64,000 nucleotides of DNA from an uncultured Oscillospiraceae bacterium (GTDB taxonomy: Bacteria > Bacillota > Clostridia > Oscillospirales > Oscillospiraceae), in contig CAKTOW010000002.1 in NCBI GenBank assembly GCA_934590325.1, positions 124,001 to 188,000 on the forward strand, in the 5' to 3' direction. How positions within the stretch are numbered: position 1 is the stretch's first letter; every line of letters starts with the position of its first letter. A program made the position numbers and the translations under genes. Of this stretch, positions 44,678 through 53,155 are shown piece after piece. The notes beneath the pieces are model-generated. The model searched no databases and was not told the origin of the DNA. It saw nothing but the letters and a program-made list of their open reading frames with translations.

Positions 44678-45306
44678 GCGATTTCCGCGTACCCTGCGGC
44701 GCGGCGGAGACAGAGTTCACCGAGAAGCGGTCGCGGTTCATCGGGCACCTGCTGCCGGTGGAGACAGAGGAGCAGGCCCGTGAGTTCATCGCGCAGATGA
44801 AGAAGAAATACTACGACGCCCGGCACAACTGCTGGTGCTATCTTATCGGCAGCGACATCCTGCGCTACGGCGACGACGGTGAGCCTCAGGGCACGGCGGG
44901 ACAGCCCATGCTGAACGTGTTCCGGCGGAAGAACGTGACCAATGTGGTGTGCGTGGTGACGCGGTACTTCGGCGGTATCCTGCTGGGTGCGGGAGGGCTG
45001 ACGCGGGCGTATTCCAAAAGTGCCCGGGACGCGCTGGCGGCGGCCGGTGTGGCGGAGATGGGACTGTGGGCCACGGCGGACATCCCGTGTCCGTATCCGC
45101 TGTTCGAGCGGGTGCGGGGCGAGGTGACGGCGCTGGGCGGCACTGTGGACAACGCCGATTACGGCGCGGATATACGGCTGACGGTCTCGCTGCCGGCGGA
45201 GCAGACGGCGGCGCTGCAAGTGCGGCTGACGGAGTTGTCCGCGGGGGGTATCGCTATGACCGTGACGGCGGAGGAATACCGGCCCGGCCCGCGGATGGAA
45301 ATATGA
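44674..45306 (+). CDS. YigZ / IMPACT family protein
   Basis: The 210-residue protein has the UPF0029 (IMPACT) N-terminal domain (KRSRFIGHLLPV, ARHNCWCYLIG, GEPQGTAGQPML, RYFGGILLGAGGLTRAYS) and a C-terminal DUF1949 domain. The family has been linked to translation or proline-dipeptide functions without a settled role. ATG 44674 overlaps the hflX stop by 4 bases. Confidence 0.93.
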   Translation: MSDFRVPCGAAETEFTEKRSRFIGHLLPVETEEQAREFIAQMKKKYYDARHNCWCYLIGSDILRYGDDGEPQGTAGQPMLNVFRRKNVTNVVCVVTRYFGGILLGAGGLTRAYSKSARDALAAAGVAEMGLWATADIPCPYPLFERVRGEVTALGGTVDNADYGADIRLTVSLPAEQTAALQVRLTELSAGGIAMTVTAEEYRPGPRMEI

Positions 45307-45312
45307 GAGAGA

Positions 45313-45339
45313 AGAGGACGCTGACGGCGTCCTCTTTTT
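45313..45339 (+). terminator. Terminator after the YigZ gene
   Basis: AGAGGACGC / GCGTCCTCT is followed by TTTTTC. Confidence 0.8.
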
Positions 45340-45406
45340 CTGCCTGCCGCCGCACAGGGAGGGGCATAGCGGCATAGAATGGCATGAGTACAAAGGAGGT
45401 GCCACA

Positions 45407-45661
45407 ATGGAGGAGTATCTTATCACCGCGCGCTCCGTGACCCATGCCCAGCGCATGGCACAGCTGCTGGAGCGGCGGGGACTGCGGGCGGCTGTGGCCC
45501 GCGCGCCTATGGGATTGACAGGGAAGGGCTGCGGCTACGTGCTGCGGCTGCGGGGACGGACGCACACGGAGGCGGCGCTGCGGCTGCTGCGCGAGACGGG
45601 ATTCGCGCCCGCACAGGTGTTTCGCCGTCGGGACGACGGCTATGACGAGGTGACGATATGA
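45407..45661 (+). CDS. DUF3343 protein (putative Se/S-carrier-like)
   Basis: This 84-residue protein begins MEEYLITARSVTHAQRMAQL and has the conserved KGCGYVLRL segment with a single candidate carrier Cys. DUF3343 proteins typically sit beside a class V aminotransferase of the TIGR01977 family, as here with a 4-base overlap, and have been proposed to carry sulfur or selenium released by that partner. ATG 45407 follows AAAGGAGGTGCCACA. Confidence 0.85.
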   Translation: MEEYLITARSVTHAQRMAQLLERRGLRAAVARAPMGLTGKGCGYVLRLRGRTHTEAALRLLRETGFAPAQVFRRRDDGYDEVTI

Positions 45662-46779
45662 TCTACTTTGACGCGGGAGCCACCACATTACAGAAGCCGG
45701 AGACTGTGGCGCAGGCCATGTACCGGGCGGTGTCCGGCCTGTCCTCGCCGGGACGGGGGAGCTATCCCGCCACGCGGGCGGCGGAGGAGACCGACCTGCG
45801 GTGCCGCATGCTGGCGGCGGAGATGTTCGGCGTGGCCGACCCGGAGCGGGTGGTGTTCACATCCTGCGCCACCCACGGACTGAATATCGCCATCCGGACG
45901 CTGGTAAAGCCGGGGAGCCGGGTGGTGATCTCCGGGTACGAGCACAACGCCGTTACCCGGCCGCTGCACGCCATCCCCGGTGTAGAGATCGTGGTGGCGG
46001 ACGCGCCGCTTTTCGACGGGGACGAGATGGTGCGGCAGTTCGCCGCCGCACTGGCGCAGCCGGTGGACGCGGTGATCTGCACCCATGTATCTAATGTGTT
46101 CGGCTTCCGCCTGCCGGTGGAGCGCATCGCGGCGCTGTGCCGGGAAAAGGGTGTGCCCTTTATGCTGGACGCCTCCCAGTCTGCGGGGATGCTGCCGGTG
46201 GATATGGCGGCCCTGGGTGCGGCGTTCATCGCCATGCCGGGGCACAAGGGTCTGTACGGCCCCCAGGGGACGGGGCTGCTGCTGTGCGGTATGGAGCCGT
46301 CGCCCCTGATGCAGGGCGGCACCGGGTCACAGTCCATTCTGCAGGATATGCCCGCTGAGCTGCCCGACCGGCTGGAGCCGGGCACCCACAATATGCCGGG
46401 CATCGCGGGGCTGGCGGAGGGCCTGCGGTTCGTGAAGATCCGGGGCGTGGGGACCATCGCCGACCACGAGCGGCGGCTGGCGCGGCGGTGCGCGGAGCAG
46501 CTGGGAAACATACCCGGCGTGGAGGTGTTTTACACGCCCGACGACGGGGCGCAGACCGGTGTGCTGAGCTTTCGCGCGGCGGGGAAGGACTGCGAAGAGC
46601 TGGGGGAGGCACTGGCGTCACGCGGCGTGGCGGTGCGCGCGGGACTGCACTGTGCGCCGCTGGCGCACCGCACGGCGGGGACCCTGGACACCGGCACGGT
46701 GCGGTGCAGCTTTTCCGCCTTCAACACGACGGCACAGGTGGACGGATTCGCCCGTATCATGCGGCAGATCGTTCGTTAA
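45658..46779 (+). CDS. Cysteine desulfurase-like aminotransferase class V (TIGR01977 type)
   Basis: The 373-residue PLP enzyme is SufS/CsdA-related. It shows MIYFDAGATTLQKP at the start, TSCATHGLNIA, HVSNVFG, the PLP lysine in MPGHKGLYGPQGTG, and a Cys-containing loop RAGLHCAPLAH near the end (likely the persulfide/selenide acceptor Cys). It probably releases sulfur or selenium from Cys or Sec and passes it to the overlapping DUF3343 gene product. Confidence 0.88.
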   Translation: MIYFDAGATTLQKPETVAQAMYRAVSGLSSPGRGSYPATRAAEETDLRCRMLAAEMFGVADPERVVFTSCATHGLNIAIRTLVKPGSRVVISGYEHNAVTRPLHAIPGVEIVVADAPLFDGDEMVRQFAAALAQPVDAVICTHVSNVFGFRLPVERIAALCREKGVPFMLDASQSAGMLPVDMAALGAAFIAMPGHKGLYGPQGTGLLLCGMEPSPLMQGGTGSQSILQDMPAELPDRLEPGTHNMPGIAGLAEGLRFVKIRGVGTIADHERRLARRCAEQLGNIPGVEVFYTPDDGAQTGVLSFRAAGKDCEELGEALASRGVAVRAGLHCAPLAHRTAGTLDTGTVRCSFSAFNTTAQVDGFARIMRQIVR

Positions 46780-46807
46780 ACTGCAAAACTATTCACATAA
46801 TTTTTTG

Positions 46808-46836
46808 TTGCATTTTCCCAATATTTTTTATATAAT
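46808..46836 (+). promoter_or_regulatory. Promoter of the cdaA operon
   Basis: TTGCAT, a 17-base spacer and a perfect TATAAT, one of the best promoters in the window. It lies in a short AT-rich gap. Confidence 0.8.
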
Positions 46837-46889
46837 GTTAGTATCTATGAGTATGCAAATTTTGTACCCGATGCAGGAAGGGTGACAAC

Positions 46890-47786
46890 ATGGAAAAGGT
46901 ACTGGCATTACTGGAGAATATTGGGAATTACTTATTGCTGATACGGGTGTCTGACGTGCTGGACATCGCCATTATCGCGTTCCTCGTCTATAATCTTCTG
47001 CGCATGGTGAAGAGCACCCGCGCGGAGAATATACTTCGGGGCGTGGTGGCGTTCCTGGTGGTGCTGGGACTGGCGGATATACTGCAGCTGAACGCCATCT
47101 CCTACATCATGAAGAACCTGGTGCAGGTGGGCATTCTGGCCATCATTGTCCTGTTCCAGCCGGAGATACGGCAGATACTGGAGAAGGTGGGCAGCCGCAA
47201 CATCAAGATGCTGCGGGTGTTCAACGACCCCAAGCAGCAGTCGGAGCTGGACACGGCCATCGACCAGACGGTGGTGGCCTGCAGCGAGATGTCCCAGAGC
47301 AAGACCGGCGTGCTGATCGTGTTCGAGAGGAACATCCGGCTGGACGACATGGTGCGCAGCGGCACCACGCTGGACGCGGCGGTGTCTTCGGAGTTGCTGA
47401 AGAACATCTTCTTCGTGAAGGCGCCCATGCATGACGGCGCGGTGATCATCCGCCACGGGCGGATACTGGGCGCGGGCTGCATGCTGCCCCTGAGCAAAAA
47501 CGTGAACCTGAGCCGCGACCTGGGCATGCGCCACCGGGCGGGCATAGGTATGAGCGAGAACTCCGACGCGGTGGTGGTCATCGTATCCGAGGAGACCGGC
47601 TCCATCTCCGTGGCCATCGGCGGCATGCTGAAGCGCCACCTGAAGCCGGAGACACTGAACAAGCTGCTGCGCAACGAATTGATGCCGCAGGAGGACGAGG
47701 TGGAGGACAAGCCCCGCCACAGTCTGATCGACCTGCTGGCGGCCAGGAGAAAGGGGGAGCGCGACGATGTCGGAATGGACCTCTGA
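46890..47786 (+). CDS. cdaA: Diadenylate cyclase CdaA
   Basis: The 298-residue membrane enzyme makes c-di-AMP from two ATP. It has three N-terminal membrane helices (residues about 10-95) and a DAC domain with the catalytic motifs MHDGAVIIR (DGA) and MRHRAGIGMSE (RHR). c-di-AMP controls K+ and osmolyte balance and wall stress. It overlaps its regulator cdaR by 20 bases. Confidence 0.97.
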   Translation: MEKVLALLENIGNYLLLIRVSDVLDIAIIAFLVYNLLRMVKSTRAENILRGVVAFLVVLGLADILQLNAISYIMKNLVQVGILAIIVLFQPEIRQILEKVGSRNIKMLRVFNDPKQQSELDTAIDQTVVACSEMSQSKTGVLIVFERNIRLDDMVRSGTTLDAAVSSELLKNIFFVKAPMHDGAVIIRHGRILGAGCMLPLSKNVNLSRDLGMRHRAGIGMSENSDAVVVIVSEETGSISVAIGGMLKRHLKPETLNKLLRNELMPQEDEVEDKPRHSLIDLLAARRKGERDDVGMDL

Positions 47787-49113
47787 TCGGGAAGTGAACA
47801 CCAACGAAAAGGAGCGCAAGCCACGGTTCAACCGCAGCAAGACGCTGCGGGTCATCATCTCCATCCTGGTGGCGGTGGCCCTGTGGGTGTACGTGGACGT
47901 GGAGAAGGCGCCGGAGCGGACGAAGACCATCCGGGACATCCCGGTGGAGTTCTCCGGTGAGAACACCACGCTGGCGGACAAGAACCTGATGCTCCTGTCC
48001 GGCTACGACACCACCATCGACCTGACGATACGCGGCCCCAAGCGGGAACTGGTGAAGATCGACAGCAGCAATGTCCGTGTCATCGCCAGCACGTCCGGTA
48101 TCGACTCGGTGGGCGTGCACCAGCTGGATTGGACCATCAGCCTGCCCGACGGCGTCACGCGGGCCAACGTCAGTGTGGAGAAGGCCAGCCTTAGCCAGAT
48201 CACCGTGACGGTGGGCGAGCTGTATACAAAGGAAGTACAGGTGAAGTGCGAGGTCATCGGTGAGGTGGCTGAGGGCTACTTCGCCGGCGATGTGGTGCTG
48301 GACCCCGAGGTGCTGATCCTGCGGGCACAGCGGGACGACCTGCTGAACGTGGACTGCGCTAAGCTGACGGTGGACATCAGCGGTGCCACGCGCTCTGTGG
48401 TGCAGACCGTGGACGTGGAGCTGTACGACTATGACGGCAAGCTGGTGGAGAACAGCAATATCCGCACCAATGCCAGCCTGATCCAGGCGAAGGTGCCTGT
48501 GCTGACCACCAAGGAGGTGGAGCTTGCCATGGAGTTCGAGGGTGTGCCCGGTGCGGCGCTGGACAGCATCACCTGTGACATTACCCCCAAGACCGTGCGT
48601 CTGAATGGCGAGGCGGACGTGCTGGCCTCTATCGACAAGCTGGTGCTGGCCACGCTGCATGTGGACGACCTGGCGCTGCATCAGCAGAACAGCTATGTGG
48701 TCACGCCGCCGGACGGCACCTGGCTGGTGAACGGCAATGAGGTGGCCACGGTGGACATCACGCTGGATGGCATCAGCGAGACAACGGTCACGGTCACCGA
48801 TGTAACGTACAACCGGATGCCCGCGGGGATGTACGCCATCCTGCCCGACGGCGGGTTGACGGTGCGGCTGTGGGGCCTCAGCGAAGAGATCGAGGCCATC
48901 ACCGCCGAGAACCTGCGGGTGACGGCGGATATGAGCGCCGTCACCGGACTGGGGCCGGTCACGGTACCGGTGACCGTTACCATCAGCGGATTCAATGACG
49001 TGACGGTGCGCGGCACCTACGAACTGACGGTGACCGTCACCGATGTACCGCCGCAGACCACGCCGGACGAGCCGGCGGAGCCCGCCAACGGGACGGAAGA
49101 GCCGGCGGCATGA
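47767..49113 (+). CDS. cdaR: YbbR-domain protein CdaR, regulator of CdaA
   Basis: The 448-residue protein has one N-terminal membrane helix (TLRVIISILVAVALWVYV, about residues 21-38). Extracellular YbbR repeats follow (each about 80-90 residues with VEFSGENTTLADKN and PVLTTKEVELAMEFEG-type starts). A Pro/Glu/Ala-rich tail ends the protein. It modulates CdaA activity across the membrane. It overlaps cdaA by 20 bases. Confidence 0.93.
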   Translation: MSEWTSDREVNTNEKERKPRFNRSKTLRVIISILVAVALWVYVDVEKAPERTKTIRDIPVEFSGENTTLADKNLMLLSGYDTTIDLTIRGPKRELVKIDSSNVRVIASTSGIDSVGVHQLDWTISLPDGVTRANVSVEKASLSQITVTVGELYTKEVQVKCEVIGEVAEGYFAGDVVLDPEVLILRAQRDDLLNVDCAKLTVDISGATRSVVQTVDVELYDYDGKLVENSNIRTNASLIQAKVPVLTTKEVELAMEFEGVPGAALDSITCDITPKTVRLNGEADVLASIDKLVLATLHVDDLALHQQNSYVVTPPDGTWLVNGNEVATVDITLDGISETTVTVTDVTYNRMPAGMYAILPDGGLTVRLWGLSEEIEAITAENLRVTADMSAVTGLGPVTVPVTVTISGFNDVTVRGTYELTVTVTDVPPQTTPDEPAEPANGTEEPAA

Positions 49114-49122
49114 GGTGAGACT

Positions 49123-49527
49123 ATGACACAGATAGCAACAGTAGAAAAACTCCTGCCCGGCGGGTATGCGGAGATATCGGTGCCCCGGAAGAGCGCCTGC
49201 GGTCACGACTGTGAGGAGTGCGCCGGGTGCGGTATGACCGGCGCGGCCATCAAAGCGCGGGCCAAGAACGAGCCCAACGCCCAGCCCGGCGAAAAAGTGG
49301 TGGTGGAGAGCAGCACCAAAAAGCTTCTGGGTGTGGTGGCGCTGGTGTATGTGCTGCCGGTGGTAGGGTTCCTGCTGGGGTATTTCCTTAGTGAGGGGCT
49401 GTCCGAGAGCTGGCGCTACGGCATTGCCGTGGCCGCCGCCGTGCTGGCGTTCCTGCCCAGCGTGGCCTACGACCGCCATGCCCGCAAAAAGGAGCTGCTG
49501 ACCTACACCATCCTGCGGGTGTTCTGA
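49123..49527 (+). CDS. RseC/MucC-like SoxR-reducing-system protein
   Basis: The 134-residue protein has an N-terminal Cys cluster (ACGHDCEECAGCG, residues about 25-37) and two membrane helices (LLGVVALVYVLPVVGFLLGY and YGIAVAAAVLAFLPSVAY). This is the RseC/MucC family, associated in other bacteria with Rnf/Rsx electron transport and SoxR reduction. Here no rnf genes are adjacent. The RBS overlaps the cdaR stop. Confidence 0.85.
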   Translation: MTQIATVEKLLPGGYAEISVPRKSACGHDCEECAGCGMTGAAIKARAKNEPNAQPGEKVVVESSTKKLLGVVALVYVLPVVGFLLGYFLSEGLSESWRYGIAVAAAVLAFLPSVAYDRHARKKELLTYTILRVF

Positions 49528-49530
49528 GCC

Positions 49531-50430
49531 GTGTTCGGCTATGTGCGTCCCTCCGACGATCGGTTGTCGGAGAGGGACAGGGATGCCTTCCGCGCCGCCT
49601 ACTGCGGCCTGTGCCACACGCTGGGGCGGCGGTACGGGCTGGCGGGGAGGATGATCCTCAACTACGACCTGACGTTCCTGGCTATGGTGCTGTCGGACGG
49701 GGCGGGTGAGACCTGCCTGCGGCGCTGCGCCGTGCATCTCATACGCAGACGCTGCTGCGCCGCCAATGACCCGGCGCTGGACATGGCGGCGGACATGAGC
49801 GTGATACTGACCTACTGGCAGCTGCGGGACGGCGTGGCCGACCACGGCTTCTGGCGCGGACTAAAGTATCGGCTGGCGTCGGCGCTGCTTCGCCCGGCCT
49901 ATCGCAGGGCGCGGGAGCGGCTGCCGCAGTTCGACCGGGGGACCAGGGAGCATCTGGACGCGCTGGCGGCGCTGGAGCGGGAGAGCTGTCCGTCGCTGGA
50001 CGCCCCGGCGGACGCTTTTGCGTCGCTGCTGGCGCTGGCGGCTGACGGGATACAGGAGCCTGCGCGGCGTCGGGTGACGCAGCAACTGCTGTATCATCTG
50101 GGCCGCTGGGTGTATCTGGTGGACGCGGCGGATGACCTGAAGGACGACCTACGCAGCGACAGCTATAACCCGCTGGCGCTGCGGTATACGCCGCAGAATG
50201 GGGCGCTGACCGAGGCGGACAGGCAGTCCCTGGCCGCTACGTTGGACGGCTCTGTCCGAGCAATGGCGGCGGCCTTCGAGCTGCTGGAAGAAACGAACTA
50301 TACACCAGTCCTCCGCACTATCGTGTACGAGGGACTGTACGCCGTGGGTGCGGCTGTGCTGAACGGCACGTTCCGCAAGCGGCAAAAACGGAAAGAACCT
50401 ATACGAAAGGCGGACACGGACCATGCGTGA
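49531..50430 (+). CDS. DUF5685 family protein
   Basis: The 299-residue protein begins MFGYVRPSDDRLSERDRDAF, followed by AAYCGLCHTLGRRYG and NYDLTFLAMVL, which I recognise as DUF5685. The conserved YCGLCH motif suggests metal or redox Cys, and LVDAADDLKDD resembles the Asp-rich patch of isoprenoid-type helical folds. No function established. GTG 49531 is 3 bases after the preceding stop, and its end overlaps the DnaJ-domain gene by 8 bases. Confidence 0.85.
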   Translation: MFGYVRPSDDRLSERDRDAFRAAYCGLCHTLGRRYGLAGRMILNYDLTFLAMVLSDGAGETCLRRCAVHLIRRRCCAANDPALDMAADMSVILTYWQLRDGVADHGFWRGLKYRLASALLRPAYRRARERLPQFDRGTREHLDALAALERESCPSLDAPADAFASLLALAADGIQEPARRRVTQQLLYHLGRWVYLVDAADDLKDDLRSDSYNPLALRYTPQNGALTEADRQSLAATLDGSVRAMAAAFELLEETNYTPVLRTIVYEGLYAVGAAVLNGTFRKRQKRKEPIRKADTDHA

Positions 50431-51064
50431 TCCCTACCAGGTGTTGGGTGTGCCCAGCACAGCCACAGATGAAGAAGTAAAGAAGGCGTACCGTGATCTG
50501 GCGCGGAAGTACCATCCGGACAACTACCATGACAACCCGCTGGCCGACCTGGCGCAGGAGCGCATGAAGGAGATCAACGAGGCCTACGAGGCGGTGCAGT
50601 CACAGCGGAAGGCGGCGCGCAGCGCCGGGTACAGCGGCGGCAGCGGCTATGGCGGCAGCTATCAGTCTGCGTACCAGGGCGGGTATCAGAGCGCCTATCA
50701 GGGCGGGAGCCGGTACCAGCGCATCCGCATGGCCATCTCACAGGGCGACCTGAACATGGCCGAGGAGCTGCTGAACGCCTGCACCGACCACGATGCCGAG
50801 TGGAATTTCCTCAAGGGCGCCGTGTGTTATCGCCGGGGCTGGCTGGACGAGGCGCGGCGGTACTATCAGATCGCCGTCACCATGGCGCCGGACAACTCGG
50901 AGTACCAGCGGGCGCTGGATATTCTGGAGGGACGCGGCACGGCCTATCGCCCTGACGGGTATGGTAATGTGACCACCGGCACCTGCGGAAACAGCGACTG
51001 TCTGCGCCTGTGCGGCGCCACGCTGTGCTGCAACGCGCTGGGCGTGCCCGTTTGCTTCTGCTGA
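50423..51064 (+). CDS. DnaJ-domain protein with TPR-like region and Cys-rich tail
   Basis: The 213-residue protein has an N-terminal J domain (DPYQVLGVPSTATDEE, HPD present in RKYHPDN), a Gly/Ser/Tyr-rich linker with repeated GGYQSAYQGG, two TPR-like helical hairpins (NMAEELLNACTDHD; AWNFLKGAV-type) and a C-terminal Cys cluster of seven Cys in about 25 residues (CGNSDCLRLCGATLCC). It is not a full DnaJ. It probably recruits DnaK to a specific client or site. It overlaps DUF5685. Confidence 0.88.
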   Translation: MRDPYQVLGVPSTATDEEVKKAYRDLARKYHPDNYHDNPLADLAQERMKEINEAYEAVQSQRKAARSAGYSGGSGYGGSYQSAYQGGYQSAYQGGSRYQRIRMAISQGDLNMAEELLNACTDHDAEWNFLKGAVCYRRGWLDEARRYYQIAVTMAPDNSEYQRALDILEGRGTAYRPDGYGNVTTGTCGNSDCLRLCGATLCCNALGVPVCFC

Positions 51065-51074
51065 ATTTGTACAC

Positions 51075-51096
51075 AACAGGGGAGGGTTTCCCTGTT
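51075..51096 (+). terminator. Weak hairpin before yicC
   Basis: AACAGGG / CCCTGTT is not followed by a T-run, so it is uncertain as a terminator. Confidence 0.3.
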
Positions 51097-51121
51097 CTAC
51101 TAAAATGAAGGAGTTGATCCC

Positions 51122-52000
51122 GTGGTCAAGAGTATGACCGGTTACGGCCGCGCCCGCGAGATGCGCAGCGGCAGAGATATCACCGTGGAGGTGCGTTCCG
51201 TCAACAACCGCTATCTGGACTGCACCGTGAAAATGCCCCGCGCCTATATCTTCGCAGAGGATGCCATCAAGACCCGCGTACAGCAGGCCATCTCCCGCGG
51301 CAAGGTGGATGTGTTCGTCACCATTGACACCTCCGCCGCCGACGTGGCGGTGGTGCAGGTGAATGAGGGGCTGGCCAAGGGGTACTATGACGCCCTGATG
51401 CAGCTGAAGAACACCTTTGCCCTGCCCGGCGACATCTCGCCGGAGGTTCTGGCGAAGTTCCCCGACGTGCTGACCGTCACTAAGGCGGAGGAGGACGTAG
51501 AGGCCATCGCCGCCGATATATGCGCTGTACTGGACGACGCGCTGGCGGCCTACAACGCCATGCGGGCCGTGGAGGGCGAAAAGCTGACGCAGGACGTCAG
51601 CGCCCGCGTGGACACCATCGAGGCCACCGTGGGCAAGGTGGAGGAGCAGTCGCCCCAGACTGTGGCTGCCTACCGCCAGAGGCTGGAAACCAAGATGCAG
51701 GAGGTGCTGCAGTCCACCACCATCGACGAGGGTCGTATCCTCACCGAGGCAGCCATCTTCGCTGACAAGGTGGCCGTGGACGAGGAGACCGTCCGTCTGC
51801 GCAGCCACATCGCTCAGCTGAGGGATATGCTCCGCAGCGGCGAGCCTGTGGGGCGCAAGCTGGACTTCCTTATCCAGGAGGTCAACCGCGAGTGCAACAC
51901 CATCGGCTCTAAGTGCAACGACCTGAACATCGCCCGCGACGTGGTGAACATGAAGGCCGAGGTGGAGAAGATCCGCGAGCAGGTACAGAATATGGAGTAA
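51122..52000 (+). CDS. yicC: YicC/YloC family endoribonuclease
   Basis: The 292-residue protein begins [14 protein letters not shown] and [11 protein letters not shown], the YicC N-terminal motif. Its C-terminal DUF1732 domain ends in [15 protein letters not shown]. YicC proteins have been reported to act in RNA cleavage. GTG 51122 has AAGGAG 8 bases upstream. It is first in the yicC-remA-gmk-rpoZ-priA run. Confidence 0.95.
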   Translation: MVKSMTGYGRAREMRSGRDITVEVRSVNNRYLDCTVKMPRAYIFAEDAIKTRVQQAISRGKVDVFVTIDTSAADVAVVQVNEGLAKGYYDALMQLKNTFALPGDISPEVLAKFPDVLTVTKAEEDVEAIAADICAVLDDALAAYNAMRAVEGEKLTQDVSARVDTIEATVGKVEEQSPQTVAAYRQRLETKMQEVLQSTTIDEGRILTEAAIFADKVAVDEETVRLRSHIAQLRDMLRSGEPVGRKLDFLIQEVNRECNTIGSKCNDLNIARDVVNMKAEVEKIREQVQNME

Positions 52001-52010
52001 GGAGGCCGGT

Positions 52011-52274
52011 ATGCAGTTTATCAACATCGGCTTCGGCAACCTGGTCTCCGCCCAGCGGCTCATCGCCGTGGTCAGTCCCGACTCCGCCCCGGTGAAGCGG
52101 CTGGTGCAGGAGTCCCGGGACCGGGGAATGCTCATTGACGCCACCTACGGCAGAAAGACGGCCTCCGTGCTGATCATGGACAGCGACCACGTGGTGCTGT
52201 CCGCCCTGGCGGCGGAGCGTCTGGCGCCCCGGCTGGGCATGACCGTGGAGGAATTGACAGAGGAGGAAGAATAA
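52011..52274 (+). CDS. remA: RemA-like (DUF370) DNA-binding protein
   Basis: The 87-residue protein has [35 protein letters not shown] and [10 protein letters not shown], nearly canonical for RemA, the Bacillus biofilm/matrix and osmoprotection regulator. It sits between yicC and gmk, exactly as in many Firmicutes. Confidence 0.93.
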   Translation: MQFINIGFGNLVSAQRLIAVVSPDSAPVKRLVQESRDRGMLIDATYGRKTASVLIMDSDHVVLSALAAERLAPRLGMTVEELTEEEE

Positions 52275-52277
52275 GCC

Positions 52278-52880
52278 TTGCATAAGATAGGAAAGACATT
52301 TATCGTTTCCGGACCCTCTGGTGTGGGCAAGAGCACGGTGCTGCACGCGCTGTTCCAGGGACGGGACGACCTGTATTTCTCCGTTTCCGCCACCACCCGC
52401 ACTCCGCGGGAGGGGGAGCAGGACGGGGTGGACTACCACTTCATACAGGCGGACGAGTTCCGCGACATGATCGCCGCAGACGCATTTCTGGAGTACGCGG
52501 AGTACGTGGGCAACTTTTACGGCACGCCCAAGATGTATGTGGACGACGCCATGGCGCGGGGCAAGGACGTGATACTGGACATCGAGCGGCAGGGTGCCGT
52601 GCAGGTGTGCGCCAAGCGGCCGGAGACTGTGCGCATCTTCATCGCGCCGCCCAGCTGGGAGGAATTGGAGCGCCGTCTTACCGCCCGCGGCACCGACACG
52701 CCGGAGAAGGTGCAGAAGCGCCTGATCCGCGCCCAGGTGGAACTGGAGATGGCAGGGGACTACGACTATTTTGTGGTCAACGACACGGTGGAGAACGCCG
52801 TCAATGAGATACGCGCCATCATGTGCGCCGAGCACTGCAAGCCCGCTGAGCGGATGGGCTCCATCCTCAATGAGAAGTGA
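52278..52880 (+). CDS. gmk: Guanylate kinase
   Basis: The 200-residue kinase phosphorylates GMP to GDP. The P-loop is SGPSGVGKST, and the GMP-binding SVSATTRTPREGE and DYHFI, VILDIERQGA follow. The start is TTG 52278 with AGGAGGAAGA 7 bases upstream. No ATG or GTG in frame lies nearby before the P-loop. Confidence 0.97.
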   Translation: MHKIGKTFIVSGPSGVGKSTVLHALFQGRDDLYFSVSATTRTPREGEQDGVDYHFIQADEFRDMIAADAFLEYAEYVGNFYGTPKMYVDDAMARGKDVILDIERQGAVQVCAKRPETVRIFIAPPSWEELERRLTARGTDTPEKVQKRLIRAQVELEMAGDYDYFVVNDTVENAVNEIRAIMCAEHCKPAERMGSILNEK

Positions 52881-52938
52881 GTGAACGCGGCGCAGCCGCG
52901 TATCGGAAATATATGTAAAACGAAAGGAAATGATCGTT

Positions 52939-53154
52939 ATGTCTATGCTGTATCCCGCTATGAACAAGCTGACCGAGTATATCCCCAACCGCTATATGAT
53001 GGTGAATGTGGTGGCGCGCCGCGCCCGCCAGATCGCCGCCGAGGCGGAGGTCAACAGCGAGCATCTGACGGAAAAGCCCGTGACGCTGGCAATTGCCGAG
53101 GTGGCGGAGGGCAAGTACGTCAGCGACCCCGTGATCGAGGAAGACGAAGCCTGA
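52939..53154 (+). CDS. rpoZ: RNA polymerase omega subunit
   Basis: The 71-residue protein begins MSMLYPAMNKLTEYIPNRYM, with VVARRARQIAAEAE typical of omega. ATG 52939 is preferred over 52930 because AAAGGA (52923-52928) is only one base before the latter. A small ACGCGGC GCA GCCGCGT hairpin lies just upstream (52884-52900). Confidence 0.93.
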   Translation: MSMLYPAMNKLTEYIPNRYMMVNVVARRARQIAAEAEVNSEHLTEKPVTLAIAEVAEGKYVSDPVIEEDEA

Positions 53155-53155
53155 G

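Noticed and set aside
46780..46889. Small RNA or riboswitch in the AT-rich gap before cdaA
   Set aside because: A c-di-AMP (ydaO) riboswitch is far longer and structured. This gap holds only a consensus promoter and ribosome site.
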